Source: Nemopilema nomurai (Eukaryota; Cnidaria; Scyphozoa; Rhizostomeae; Rhizostomatidae). From it: a stretch of 64,000 bases of DNA. The notes under the pieces were generated by a model that had not been told where the DNA came from, ran no database searches, and saw nothing but the letters and a program-made list of their open reading frames with translations. Numbering within the stretch: position 1 is the stretch's first letter; each line of letters begins with the position of its first letter. Below, piece after piece: positions 36,701-48,600 of the stretch. The stretch is taken from contig ML133436.1 in the NCBI GenBank assembly GCA_003864495.1, positions 3,225,326-3,289,325 on the forward strand, given 5' to 3'. Both the position numbers and the translations under genes were made by a program.

Positions 36701-37904
36701 TTGTTATTGATGTTTCTGGATTGTAAGGGACTTTGCTATACTGCATCATTTACCAAACAATGTTTTAGTCCATCTAATGTTAGCTACTGCAGTTGTTAAT
36801 ACTTTTTATGTTAGTCTTGTTGTTAATAGACCATCTGACTGTCTAATTAATGTTTAATTGAATCAAAAACATAGTATGACTAATTCTCTGTAGATAAAAT
36901 GTTCATAGTATTGGTTAACATTCATGATGGTGTGCCTTTCTTTTAGATAATCATTTCTTGATAGAAACCATGTTTTCAGTGGAAGTGAAAGCATCTTTTC
37001 TCTTAATCAATAGCATGAACACTGAAAAACTGCCTATGTTAGGGGTTTGACCACATGTTTACCCCCCTCTCCATCCAATTTGCTCAAATTTATTTTCCAC
37101 CTTAGCTTTATCTATACAACAGGGTTTGCATTGCTGGCTTGATGTTACTTTCTTCCTTGCACTTTTGTTAGATTTACAAATCAGAATATAACATTGCGGC
37201 CAAAGGAATGGAAGGTCATGGCAACTGCTCTTTTGCATATGTATGTTGAAATTTTCAAGTTTTTTTTCACTTGTTCAGACTTCTTACTATCAAAAATTTT
37301 ACTTTTCTGACAAGAAAATTCCAAAACAAGCCTAGAGATTAATTTTTTTTCAAATCATCACAACTAGTTTTTCTCTTAAATTGAAATTATTTAAGAGAAT
37401 AATTACTTCAAATAATTATCCGAACAAGCATCCAGTTTGATATGTTATATGTTATATGTAATAGAAAGCTGTACTGTGTTTTAATATTTAAATATTATTC
37501 ACATAAATGTATTCACACTTTTTATTTCCATTTTTCAAGGATTTGAATAAAGACATACCTTATCTCTAAGTTATCCTGGTTGCTTCAAGATACATAAGTA
37601 GTGCTTTCTATTTTCATGCACATATGATGAGTTTCACATTTAGAGTGAAAGGATTAAATGCTTTTACGAGAAAGTATATATTTATTTCAGGGTTAGTTTG
37701 CAGGAACAGTCACTTAAAGAGTCAATGGCTGTGAGATCCAGAGAACTTGAGGCTATCCTTAAAAGTTGTGGCATTGACAGAGATAGGTTAATGGAACTTG
37801 TAGATATATTGAAAAAGAGTACACAGAACAGTGAAAAGCATGCAGATCTAGATTCAGGTAAAGATTCAAATGATGTTGATTATGATAATGAAGCTTTAGA
37901 CTAA
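30746..37904 (+). CDS. RPAP2: RPAP2 homologue, RNA polymerase II CTD phosphatase-like (Rtr1 domain)
   Basis: Thirteen exons: 30746-30768, 31474-31594, 32299-32397, 32665-32730, 33196-33281, 33903-33962, 34375-34742, 35213-35319, 35517-35546, 36010-36098, 36574-36654, 37172-37240, 37691-37904; 470 residues, shorter than the vertebrate protein mainly in the linker. The Rtr1 zinc domain is clear: 'PGHYSDIVEERCISKQCGYP', 'KQIYDITERK' and 'CFCSSQCYKNS', with candidate ligands Cys70, Cys75, Cys106 and Cys110. A disordered Pro/Glu/Asn-rich linker follows, then a helical C-terminal region ('VSPLIDSKSQQTIRRRIVSE', 'ITLRPKEWKVMA'). RPAP2 acts on Ser5-phosphorylated RNA polymerase II CTD and assists polymerase assembly and import. 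Exon 9 uses a weak donor (gtgcta); reading through it ends at a TGA at 35566-35568. Confidence 0.92.
31043..31365. mobile_element. Probable MITE in RPAP2 intron 1 (13-bp inverted ends)
   Basis: GGGTCATTCCATG at 31043-31055 has its exact reverse complement at 31353-31365, and 'ttat' flanks both sides as a possible target duplication. The 323-bp body has no coding capacity and is AT-rich. It lies wholly inside an intron. Confidence 0.55.
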
Positions 37905-38437
37905 TTTATCATAAAATCATGACTTTTGAAGTATTTTTCACGGTACTCCAAACTCAAGTTGTCAACAAATTTTCAAGTAGCCATGGACACATTTAAGCTG
38001 TGCCACACTAGCTTATATTAAGATGTTTAGATTGTCAGGTAGGCCTCCCACCACGAAAAAGCATCAGGTTGGGTTGTTCAGGACTGATTGGGTTGTCGAA
38101 GAAGTAGCAATTAGAGTAATAATTGTAAGCTTACATACTTTTGATGATTGGCAACATCAACTGTACCAAAGTTGATCTTGAAAAAAGATGAAAGTCTTCA
38201 AGGTTGTCACAAAATATTTTTGTTAAATGCCTTGGACTGTTCTCTGCTGACATCTGATGTTTGTATAGTTTGAGAAACTGTTTTTGTCTAGATTTTATTC
38301 AGTAACTGAACTGAATAGAACTGAACTGAACAGAAGAATTATATTTCTGACATATAGTTTGATCATTTCATTTTAAAAGCAAAAGCTGCATATCTATGCA
38401 AGTAGTATCCACAACTAGACAATGAAACGCTTCAGTG

Positions 38438-38443
38438 AATAAA
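38438..38443 (+). terminator. Candidate poly(A) signal of RPAP2
   Basis: AATAAA about 530 bases past the RPAP2 stop codon. If used, the 3' UTR would end about 230 bases from the HDHD3 stop on the opposite strand. Confidence 0.3.
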
Positions 38444-38668
38444 AATTTGCTTACACATTTGCACATATTAATTAGAAGCTAGTAGTAAAGAAACACCTGG
38501 TACATATTCAACAATTGTTGTGCACATTTTTGGATCAAAAACAAGTCTACTGTCTGCAGTGCAATATGAAAAACACATGAAAAACAACCGGTTTGACAAA
38601 AGTAACCATATCCAATCAAATCATTAGCCCCACTGACACCTTTTCCAAACAGTTTCAAGTCATAGAAA

Positions 38669-39415
38669 CTATAGACTCAGTTTCTCTAGATTCGATGGCA
38701 ATATCCCTTCTAAGGAGTTAAGAGTCTGTATTTCAGGCGAGTGATTTTGCAGATTTCCATAATTTTTGTCTCTCCTTAACAAGAGAGCACTGAATCCAAC
38801 TTTCTTCGAAGGAAAATAATCATGTTCAATGCTGTCTCCAATATGCAATGCCTTTGAAGGTTCCAAGTTATCAGCCAAAAACAAGGCAGCTGAAAACATC
38901 CCAGGGTCTGGTTTAGCCTTACCAAATGTCTTTGAGCACAGCACAATGTCGAAGTATTTTCCTATTCCCATTTGGTCCAGTAAAATGTATAAACGCTCAT
39001 CAAAATTCGAGATAATTCCTAGTTTTATATCGGTTTTCGATTTAAGGTTTTCCAGAACGCCAAGCACTTCAGGGAACAGCTCGTGTTGATTTTTCGTACT
39101 GTAGTCCGTAAATAATTGATTGGAAATGCTCATAATAACCTTTTGGTCGCGAAGGCCTAAGTTGGAAAAGACCCTGTGAACTACTTCATTCCACCATGTT
39201 TCCGTCGACATTCCACTTTCGTAACCATAATTAGGAAGAAGCTGGTTAACCTCTTTGTATGCTTTAAAAAATTCATGATCGGTTTCATCTGCATTAAATG
39301 ACATGTTAGTGACTCCAAAGTATTTATTCGCCACTGCAGCATAATAACCACCTACTGGTCCACGAATCTTAAGAAGAGTGTTGGTAAAATCAAATGTGAT
39401 CAACTTGAATCTCAT
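38669..39415 (-). CDS. HDHD3: HDHD3 homologue, HAD-superfamily hydrolase, single exon
   Basis: An uninterrupted 248-codon frame, full family length. HAD motifs: motif I 'FDFTNTLL' with nucleophile Asp9, motif II 'ISNFD' (Ser136), motif III 'KPDP' (Lys168), motif IV 'HIGDSIEHD' (Asp194, Asp199). The cap region with 'PNYGYESGM' and 'WWNEVVHRVF' matches HDHD3 rather than other HAD families. The second Asp of motif I, the usual general acid, is replaced by Thr11; human HDHD3 also lacks it, so this is a family trait and the substrate is unknown. It is convergent with RPAP2 and, unlike its neighbours, has no intron. Confidence 0.93.
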   Translation of the reverse strand: MRFKLITFDFTNTLLKIRGPVGGYYAAVANKYFGVTNMSFNADETDHEFFKAYKEVNQLLPNYGYESGMSTETWWNEVVHRVFSNLGLRDQKVIMSISNQLFTDYSTKNQHELFPEVLGVLENLKSKTDIKLGIISNFDERLYILLDQMGIGKYFDIVLCSKTFGKAKPDPGMFSAALFLADNLEPSKALHIGDSIEHDYFPSKKVGFSALLLRRDKNYGNLQNHSPEIQTLNSLEGILPSNLEKLSL

Positions 39416-39549
39416 CTTGGTTTGTAGAAGGATCTTTCTTACTGAACTATGTTATTGTTTTAAGTTGAGACGAAGTGATACCCTTTGGTGCAAAGACACG
39501 TTGTCTCGTATTGAAGTGTTTGTTGTTTTTGCTAAACGGAAACGAGAAT

Positions 39550-39558
39550 GGCGGGAAA
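39550..39558. promoter_or_regulatory. E2F-like site upstream of HDHD3
   Basis: GGCGGGAAA matches the core of the E2F consensus (TTTSSCGC on the other strand). It is about 135 bases upstream of the HDHD3 start. A single short match can be chance. Confidence 0.25.
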
Positions 39559-40161
39559 AGTTAACTGGGTTGTACTGGTGGTATTAAATTCTCCCGAATT
39601 ATGTTTAGAAGAACAATTAAAGTACTAGATGGTGTAGATGTACTTACTAAAAAGAAGGAGATATGGGAAGGGGCGTACCTTGAGGATGTGGAGTTGGAGG
39701 AGGGGAGTAAACGGGTGAATGAAATGATCAAAACTCAGCACTTGCTGATCAATGTATAACTCAGTTGTATATTGTTACAGAGGTATAACTGTTTTATCGG
39801 TATGATCTTGTCAATTACGAGCAAATAAGATCCCTAAACACATTCTCTCCCTAATGTTTCCTTGTTTGGTTTTTCAATTATAAATTTCTCGAACAAGATG
39901 TAAGTTCTACAACCACTTTCTACTTAAAATAAACGTGCACAAAAAGTATCGCTGTTGATTCTCGAGTAGTCAGGTCGACACGATAACACAACATGCTAAA
40001 AAGTCATGAATTTTGATTATATTAATATCCAAACCTTTTCAACTGTTCATTTTGAATCTGTAGTTGCCTTTCGGATTTTACTGAATTTACACTTATGAGG
40101 CTTTTAATTTAATGATATTATCACTAGCTGCTTATCTGCTTGGGATAGCTTTTGTTACTAG

Positions 40162-40437
40162 GGGACAGAGGCGGACCCAGAAAAAATTTGAAGGTGTCAG
40201 TTGATAATGGGGACACCAAAAAATGTCATGGTATTAATTTGTTATGAGTGTACGCTTTATATAACAATTTCCGACTTCAACTCTTAATAAAAAGTTTAGT
40301 GAAATAGGTGCTAAAGAAAAGGTTTTGAAATTGAACCTTTTAAAATGGTTAAAGATGCATCTCCCGGACTAAAATTTAATAAAATAGATACCATACTGCT
40401 TATAAATGATATTTAAACGATTGTAATTGATTTGCAC
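40162..40437. other. Insertion present only in copy 1
   Basis: About 275 bases, starting 'gacagaggcggacccag', lie in copy 1 where copy 2 has about 35 unrelated bases. The opening phrase resembles the ends of common animal short repeats. No terminal repeats or target duplication could be confirmed. Confidence 0.4.
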
Positions 40438-41037
40438 ATCTCAATGATATTCAATTGACTGAGAGAATTTTACCACCTGAGCACCTATAAGCATCTTCAA
40501 GCAATTCGTTTTTGGACAAGCATTATCGTGCAACAAAAGGTTTTAACTGCTAATGGGGCGGTGCCTGGAAGCTTCTTTTTTCTTCAAGAGAAATGTTCAA
40601 AATAAGTTTTTCAAATGGTGGGGGGGGGGGGACTTTAAAAAGGGGCGCCAGACCAGCTTTAGCTCTGCGACTGCTAGGGGATACTAAAGTTAGATCTTGC
40701 GAGTTGGGATCTACTTACCTCTGCCTATTTATGAATATTCTGCATAATCTGCGTGAAAAAAGATTTTCAAAAATCCTCTCATTTGCATGTCAACAAAAGT
40801 AGAATGGATTCCATTTCTCAATCTCTCCGTGTGATCTAGCTTGTTTTAATTTGATCTCTTCGTTTGGTCTGAAGTTTCACTATTCATCTTATTACATCAA
40901 GTATTACATCATTTCTACATCTTTACGGCTTGTTTAACTCGACTTGACATAAATCTAGTGCATGGAATGGCAGTCAACAGCTTTGAATGAGTCACTTCTA
41001 TATAGTGTCTTTTGCTGTAAATCAATCTCTCGTACGC

Positions 41038-41904
41038 TTATCTGTGCATATGTTGAAAGGAAATGTGAGCAGGGTAGGCCGTGCTTCCAGTTAGGGCTTT
41101 TTGTACATGTCTTATCACAGCCAGCTTAGATTTCGCGGGCAACAGCTTGGCAAATTCCAATTGCAATGCCGTCCATCCTTGTAGCAGTACCACAATCTCA
41201 TAAATCATTTCTTCTTCATCAGACCTATTTGTAAAGAAATTTCTGTTCAATATTGGAGATTGGAAGACTAATTAATCGCCAGTCACTGCTTTCTGGGTAG
41301 CTTCGTGTTCTCTATTGTTATCTAAGTTTCTCGCAAAGCCCTTACACGTTTTGGTGACTGGATAGTATCTCTGCTTTTGCTTTAGAAGTCCAGGTAGCAA
41401 TAGCCTTCAATGTCGTTTTTAGCCTGAATTTATGAATACGCATTGCTGAAAAGTTCTTACTCAAAACACACACCTTTTCGTAGATAATCCTGCAAGCATT
41501 TGCACAATGAAGCGATAGTCATGCGAGGCATTCTTTGAGATGAAGTAAGTCTTAGCATTCTCCAGAAACTCGCAGACGCTTGCCCTATGCCTTTCCATGC
41601 ATGCATCATCTCGCAATTGCTTTTCCTCAATCAAGTCGACATTACGTCCACATCCACTGTCTTCTGTTAGAGTGGAAGTAGTGTATTCACCCGTGCTATA
41701 CAAGGAATCTGATGTCGTACAAGTTGTTTCGTCTGTTACGCCTGTTTCATCTGTTACGACCGTTTCGTCTGTTACGCCTGATTCATCTGTTACGACAGTT
41801 TCGACTGTTGTGCCTGTTTCGAGTGTTACGCCTGTTTCGACTGTTACGCCTGTTTCGCCTTCTAGTTCGGCTTCACAATTTTTGTATGCTCTGCTTCTTT
41901 TCAT
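41038..41904 (-). CDS. Unrecognised protein with hexapeptide repeat and PAH-like helical C-terminus, copy 1
   Basis: Two exons, 41904-41474 and 41242-41038, joined at AG/gtgtgt to cag/A in phase 2, give 211 residues. Residues about 16-60 are about seven tandem six-residue units of the type 'TVVTDE'/'TGVTVE' (18-bp DNA repeat). A Ser/Thr-rich acidic stretch follows. The C-terminal half reads as paired amphipathic helices: 'CEFLENAKTYFISKN', 'YRFIVQMLAGLSTKR' and 'EEEMIYEIVVLLQG', then 'LQLEFAKLLPAKSK'. The spacing recalls PAH or harmonin-homology helical bundles, but this is a shape resemblance, not a match. There is no signal peptide, so the product is probably intracellular. It lies just downstream of the lectin-protease gene on the same strand and was duplicated with it; the copies differ at four residues. 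Confidence 0.6.
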
Positions 41905-42696
41905 TGTGCTTTTTTCGTGTGGTTGCTCCAGTTTTTATCAACCTCAGAGCTTTCGCTTCTCCCTACTTTGTGTGCCGTTAACTTCGCATTGGCATCAAAC
42001 ACTGAAAGTCTGCTTATGCAATTTTTACTTATTTCATTTTTCGTTGTTGAACTTAGTGATTCGTGAGATGCTTCGATTTTCGATCCACCCAGCGCAATAC
42101 TTGCGCAATCAACATTTGCGACTTTCTTCTACAACTCTAAGTGCTGATCAACTTTTTTAGCTGTCTGCTGATTTTCGAAATCGATAATGGATCACAAATA
42201 GAGGTGACATTGATAAAAACGCACTATTTTCCAACATCCCACTCTCCTCCAAGTAACCATCTGTGCAAAAAGTAGGTTCCATGTTTATTTGATCAATTTA
42301 AATTAAAAAAACTTGCTTTGCAATTCTCTAATATTCACTTGTTCATTTTTGTCTCTTCTATTGAAAAGCTATTGTGTAAGTTAGGTTGGCAAAATTTCAC
42401 AATAGAAATCACATAACGCTAAATGAGTTTTACCTTATTTTGTTTTTATGGCGGAACCGGTGATAGTTCCCTTCAAACATGCTCTGAACTTGTCATGATA
42501 TTTTTGTTAGTGCTAGCTCCGTTCATGTATCAGAAGGCAGAAACAGACGATTGTTCTTCAAACACAACTAATCATTGTTTACCACAATCTGACAATTGCA
42601 CTAAAATCTATTTTCACTTCGATAATTGCATGCTACATCCAAGTTAAATTAATTAATTATAGCTGAATGACGATATATTTTCGTTGCAGCAAGTTC

Positions 42697-45600
42697 TTAG
42701 ACGGGGGGCTCCGGGCCTGGAAAGGGGATTGTAAATGGTGCTGTTGTTGTTGGCTGCTCCGTCGTCTGTCCTGTTGTCCTGTCAGTTGGCGGTTGCGTAG
42801 TCGGTGGCAACCCGTTGTACTTGATTACGTAATCGATCCAATTGCGGAACTCGCTGACTCTAGCAAATACAGAATACCTGTCCACTCCAGAACACCTATA
42901 TGTAAAAAGAAATTCAAGATTTTAAGCCATTAAAAGAATTTTTTACTTCCTTTCTGCATAAAAATTACATAATGCAAAGTGTAATTTCAACTATCATGCT
43001 GGGTCTGGCAAAAAGCGCCCCCATACAGAATATAACGGAACTGTTTCCCGGCCTCTCCCTCGCGTGTATTTTTGTGCCTGTTCTAAGGAACAACGGTTGT
43101 TCTAGATACTTAACGCGTCAGTTTTGCTATAATTTTAATCAGAATAGGGGCCTCAGAGACCAGCTAAAGGATCTTTGAGATCAAATTGCATTGGGAGCTT
43201 ATATGCTGTGTTACCCACCTAATTGAACCCCAGCTCACGACTCCCTCCAGACTCCACTTTCCGTCAGCCCGCTGGCACACGAAGGGTCCACCACTGTCCC
43301 CTCTGCAGGCGCTGAGCTCCCTGTTAGGAGAACCCGGACCATTTCCAGCACACAGCATTTTGTCGGAGATACTCAGCCTCTCGGTTCCAATGGAGGTCGC
43401 AAGGCGATTGGCGCAATCTTGCTTGGAGACAGTTGACATCGAGCCTTGTTGCAGGACATCGGCTGCGTTGCTGGGGTAACTCGTCATGCCCCAACCTAGA
43501 CAGAACCAACAGCATTATCAAACATCAACAAACATCATCGAACATCAACAAACATCATCGAGCATCAGCAAACATCATCAAGCATCAGCAAGCATCACCA
43601 AGCATCACCAAGTATCATCATGCTTAATCAATCATTGCCAAGCAACATCGAGCATCATGAGACTCTCCAAATGAACCAATACACCTAGATAAGGGCGTTG
43701 TCACCTTCTTACCTGTAACAAAGCACTGTGTGTTGACTGGTAGGTTTTGGCCTTGGTCTGGCAAGCACACTGAGGAAATGCGGGATGTAAACAAGACGGG
43801 ACTGCTCATTTTCATCATGGCAATGTCGTTGTTGTATCTGTGAACTTTGTCGTAATTTGGATGAAGGACGATCTTCGACAGGGTTCTCTTCACTTCGCTT
43901 CGTTCGTTGCTTGTTCTGCAAAAAGGGATAGTTTGTTATCCTCCCAGTTTGTTATGCTTTTATGCCATTGAATCGTGCCTTGTGACGGCAGAAATTTGCG
44001 TTTTCGGAGCCATATAGATTTAGGCTAACGTAAAAGAGTAATGAGTTCCAGTATGATTTTAGGACGAGTGTCCCACCAGTGCGTTAATCAATTCTCAAAT
44101 GGAAGGCAGTCCTCCACCTACCTATCGTGGTCGCCAAGTATGACGTAGTAATCGGCAATCGTGTCGCCATCATTTAGCCGTTGTAAGCAGTGAGTAGCTG
44201 TCACTATCCACATCGGGTTGATCAGCGCTCCTCCGCACTGGAAAACCCCGTTGCGGTAAAGGGCTATTTGCCATGGCCAAGCGCCTGCCTTGGCCGTGAC
44301 GCCACCAACGATTCGCGACTGGGCGACCTGTGGTGTACCGCAAGAACCTGAGATAGACGAATTTTCTCTTCATCATTTAATTTTTTGCAAGGGTGCCAAA
44401 TGTAGGGCGCCCTAATTTTCAGGGGGGTGGGGTGGAAAGATTGGTGGTTTCTTTGTATATATGACCTCGTATCCTTGGCAAAGATACCCTTACGTTATAA
44501 AGTTTTAGAGGCGAGTTTGTGTTCAAGAGGCGAGTTTGTTTTCTTAGCTTCTCTTCTCCGTAAAGGAAAACAGAGAGCTTCCTACCAGCCAGTAACACTG
44601 TCTTTTCATTCTTCAACTAGTTTCGACGTAACGTACATCATTCACACTTTGTTTATTTGAATTTGGGTTGTGTTTTAAAAAGGCTCTCCAATGTTAGCTT
44701 TAGGGGTTGTCAAGAACGCCGTAACGATGTGCTTGATTAATAGTATGCCTTTTTACAATTCGCTTTATTTTTAATTCCTTCACAAAAAGGTGCATATTGA
44801 AGAGTTGGCTCACCTGGAATAGGAGGCAAGGGAGGGGCAACTGGAGTACTTGGAAGAGGTGGTATTGATGCTGTTGGTGCGATTGTGGTCGTCAATGCAT
44901 CTAGAATAGAAAAGAAATTTCGTCTTGATGCATGAGGAAGTTTACCCCAGTATAACTGGATGCTTGTCTTTGCCTAGAACGTTGTTTTTGTGGGGAGGGG
45001 GAAGAGAGAGGTTAACTGGTCGAAAAAGTGGAAAAAGCAAAAACAGGAAATAATGCTGCTGTGTTCCAAAGACTTATCGCAGGCATTGTATCTCACTTCG
45101 TTTCATGAAGTCCAAACTGAGGTAATGACAGTGACATAGCAATCGCGCTGTCCTGTTGTGAGGCAGTTTATTGAACAAGCTTACCTTTATCGACACACTC
45201 GTACTCAATCTGTAAGTACTTGGATATCCCTGGGCAAGGGTCACCGAACAGTGAGCTGTGGGCCTGTGCAATACCCATGGTCCTGCCCTGGTTGTAATGC
45301 CGTGCATACTTGGTGACGTCTGTGGAGCAAGCAGTGTTGCTTGTGTCTCCATTCGGACAGTAACTTGTCGATCTTCGGCCGTAGAATGCACGGAGGATGC
45401 TTATGACCTTCCCTCCTGCGCAGCCCAGGAACGATGACATGCCCTCGCATATCACCTCTGGAAGATTGAGTGATTTTATATCTAATGGATTCATTGAATT
45501 TCACGTGCTCTTTAGATTGATTCACATTCTATAGACAGTTACTTTTGTATCATCTGAGACAAGCGAGAGTGGAAAACCAATTACGGAGCTGCTCTTAATA

Positions 45601-48600
45601 TACAATATTTTAATATGAATAAAAGCTGCTTACTTTTCTTGAAAGGGCTCACGGTCGTTGGCTTGGGTGCTGAAACAATGAAAAACATGAGTTGGAACAT
45701 GGTAAACGTTGTGGCTGCAGTTGTACAAGCCCTGCCTGCTTGGCTGTTCTAATGCATGCGTTGTAAATTAGGCCCAGTGCTCGAAGCTTGGACATATTGT
45801 GGCCAGGCAACACACTGCCGCTGCTCCACTAGCATAAATGTTTTTTCTCGCATTGGCATCTAGTGTTGAAGTCCCTTCGATTTCGTAAGTTACTTTGCAC
45901 AAGGGTTAGAAACTTTGACAGACGCGAATAATTGGTTGGAATCATCACATAACATAATGTACTGTTTGAGACTTAGCTTCGCCTTTTCCATGATTTGTAT
46001 AATTACTTTGCGGGTTGATGCTCATTATAACAGTTAACATTTATGGTATTTAGTCACCCTCTGTTTGGCAGCTAGAATAACTGATTACATATCTTCACGT
46101 TAGTTGGTCTTTCCTGGGCTTTGCTGGTCTTTGACCAATGACCAACAAACGAGGGCCTCTATCACGTGGACAGGGGGGATGACCGCCCCTATTGACAGGG
46201 GAAAGATTCAGGTGAAAGAAGCAGGGCAAATAAAAGGTGCACTTGGTAATTAAATGGGCAGTGGGCACATTAGGTGAATTCTATTGCATTTGTCACTTGT
46301 TTGTTTTTGTCCTTTCTTATGCAATCGTCCGCAGCCAATGTTGATCTTCGGGTGTGAAATTGATAGAATGTTGCATCAAGGAGGGGTTTTGGAAGGCATC
46401 CTTCTCCTTACCAAATTCAGAGAAAGAAACTGGCAGGAAAAGTAATTCGACAAAATGAGACTTACTTGTTGTTGGGGGAGCTGTCGTTTGAGCTAAAAAA
46501 GAAACAATATTGACACTGCAATGCGGCTAGCACAAGTGAAGGACCGCTGAAGCAAGCATAGAAGATTTCACTGGCCCCTGCTACTTGCTTGAGCAATTAA
46601 ATCGAAATCACTTTTGTACGAGTATGTTTTATGACTATATTTCAACCTTCACTGTTTAAACAAGAGCTCTGAAGCAGTAAGAGTTTAAGCAGAGAAGAAT
46701 AAAATTGAAAGTTTTCTGTAGTGTTTCGAAATCAATTTGTTGCTTCAAAAAGAAAATGGTTATATTCTTCATTTTTTATGCAAAAGATGAAGAATCTTTA
46801 GAGTACTAATGAGACAAAGACAAAGAACCATTATGTATGCAGAGCTATGATTTGCTTACATTTATGGACACACTCGTAGTTAATCTGAAGGTACTTGGAT
46901 ATCCCTGGGCAAGGGTCACCGAAGAGTGAGCTGTGGGCCTGTGCAATACCAAAGCTCTTGCCCTGGTTGTAATGCCGTGCATATTTGGTGACGTCTGTGG
47001 AGCAAGCAGTGTTGCTTGTGTCTCCATTCTGACAGTAACTTGTCGATCTTCGGCCGTAAAATGCACCGAGGATGTTTATGACCTTTCCTCCTGCGCAGCC
47101 CAGAAATGAGGACATGCCCTCGCATATCACCTCTGGAAGATTAAAATTATGATTTTGCTTCTTAAATAGCCACTACAATGATAGTTCAGCTTTTAAAGTC
47201 ATTTTTCGACGATCCTGACTTGTAATCCTTTCGAGTTCCTTTTGCCTAATGCCAGTAATATAGAAATGGAATCATGATTCTTAATAATTATTAATAATAA
47301 TTCTTTAATAATGATCATATTTTTCGATATTTTTGATGAAAAATGGAAAAATTTAAAAAAAACATTTTTTTCGATTTTTTTGAAGAAAGATGAAAAAATT
47401 TAAAAAAAACATTTTTTTCGATTTTTTGATGAAAAATGGAAAAATTTAAAAAAACAGCAAGAAAGAAGAAGAAGAAGAAGAAGTTTATGTCTTACTTTTC
47501 TTTATTGAGCTCTCCGTTGTCTGGATTGGAGCTGGAAAGTGAAGAATATGATTGTTATTATGTGTGCTTTAATAGTGATCCAAAAATGCTCAAAAATGCG
47601 TTGAGGAATCAAGACATTTTTATTAAACAACGATTACATATTTCCTTGTTTTAACTACAAGCTAACATGCTACGATAAGTACCGTTGATATTGGAGTACC
47701 GTTCTCGAATACCGCTAGCTTGGATATTCCACTGAAATGTTTCACAAAAGTGAACTTACGTGGTGTTGGAGGCTGCGTCACTTTGACTGTGAAAGAAGAA
47801 AGAGAATATTTCAATTGAAATTACCACAACAATGACGTGACGAAATGAAATCACTCGAAGTGTGTGCTAAAGTCTCTTGAAAAACCCTCAAACAGATGCC
47901 AACCAGCTGAAGACTTTGTTTTAATTTGATTTCAATTATCTGTGCCGAAAAGTGGAAATTTAACCGAACTTATTTCCCTGTGTATTGGGTGAGAGTTAAG
48001 ATGCAGCTAACAAAATAGCATCTTCATCTTTCCACAAAAATTTGAAATTTGAAAATGTTTAAAAAATTTTGACTTTTGCACAGAGAAATTTTTCTCGAGA
48101 TATCCAAGCAAGACTCATTTGGCATGCTCATGTCGCATTTCGCACGAACTTTTTCGCACTTCGCTGGTCACTGGAGAGTGGACTTTAGGTCTCTGTTGCC
48201 TGCGGCTGCCCAGTTACCAAATGGAATCGATGTAAGACTCACCTATGCATGTTGCTTCAACGTGAAGCGACTCCCAAACACCAATGCAAGGGTTTCCAAA
48301 CGAATCCAGCCTCTTAAAAGCACACACACGTTTGTCTTTGCAGTATTGCCTCAATTCTCTCAGGACGTTTTTGCTCGTGCACCTTGACGGACTGTACCGG
48401 CTGCAATCTGAGCTCGGGTTGCCGTACGTCGCCTTGAGAATGTGAATGACTGTTCCAGCGACGGGGCAGAAGAAATTTTTTCTTTCACGGTGGCATATCT
48501 CTCCTGAAAATCAGACATCGATTCTGGAAGATGAATGTTTCCTTGGTACCTCTTCAGATGTTCTAGGTAGGAACCACTACTAATCCTATTAACAATTAAC

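Noticed and set aside
40593..40802. Gly-rich plus frame (also at 50648-50833)
   Set aside because: It depends on a G homopolymer of differing length in the two copies, so the frame is not conserved.
41597..42160. 187-codon plus-strand frame (and its counterpart at 51628-52023)
   Set aside because: It is the antisense shadow of the hexapeptide-repeat gene; the minus frame joins in phase to a second exon, the plus frame does not.
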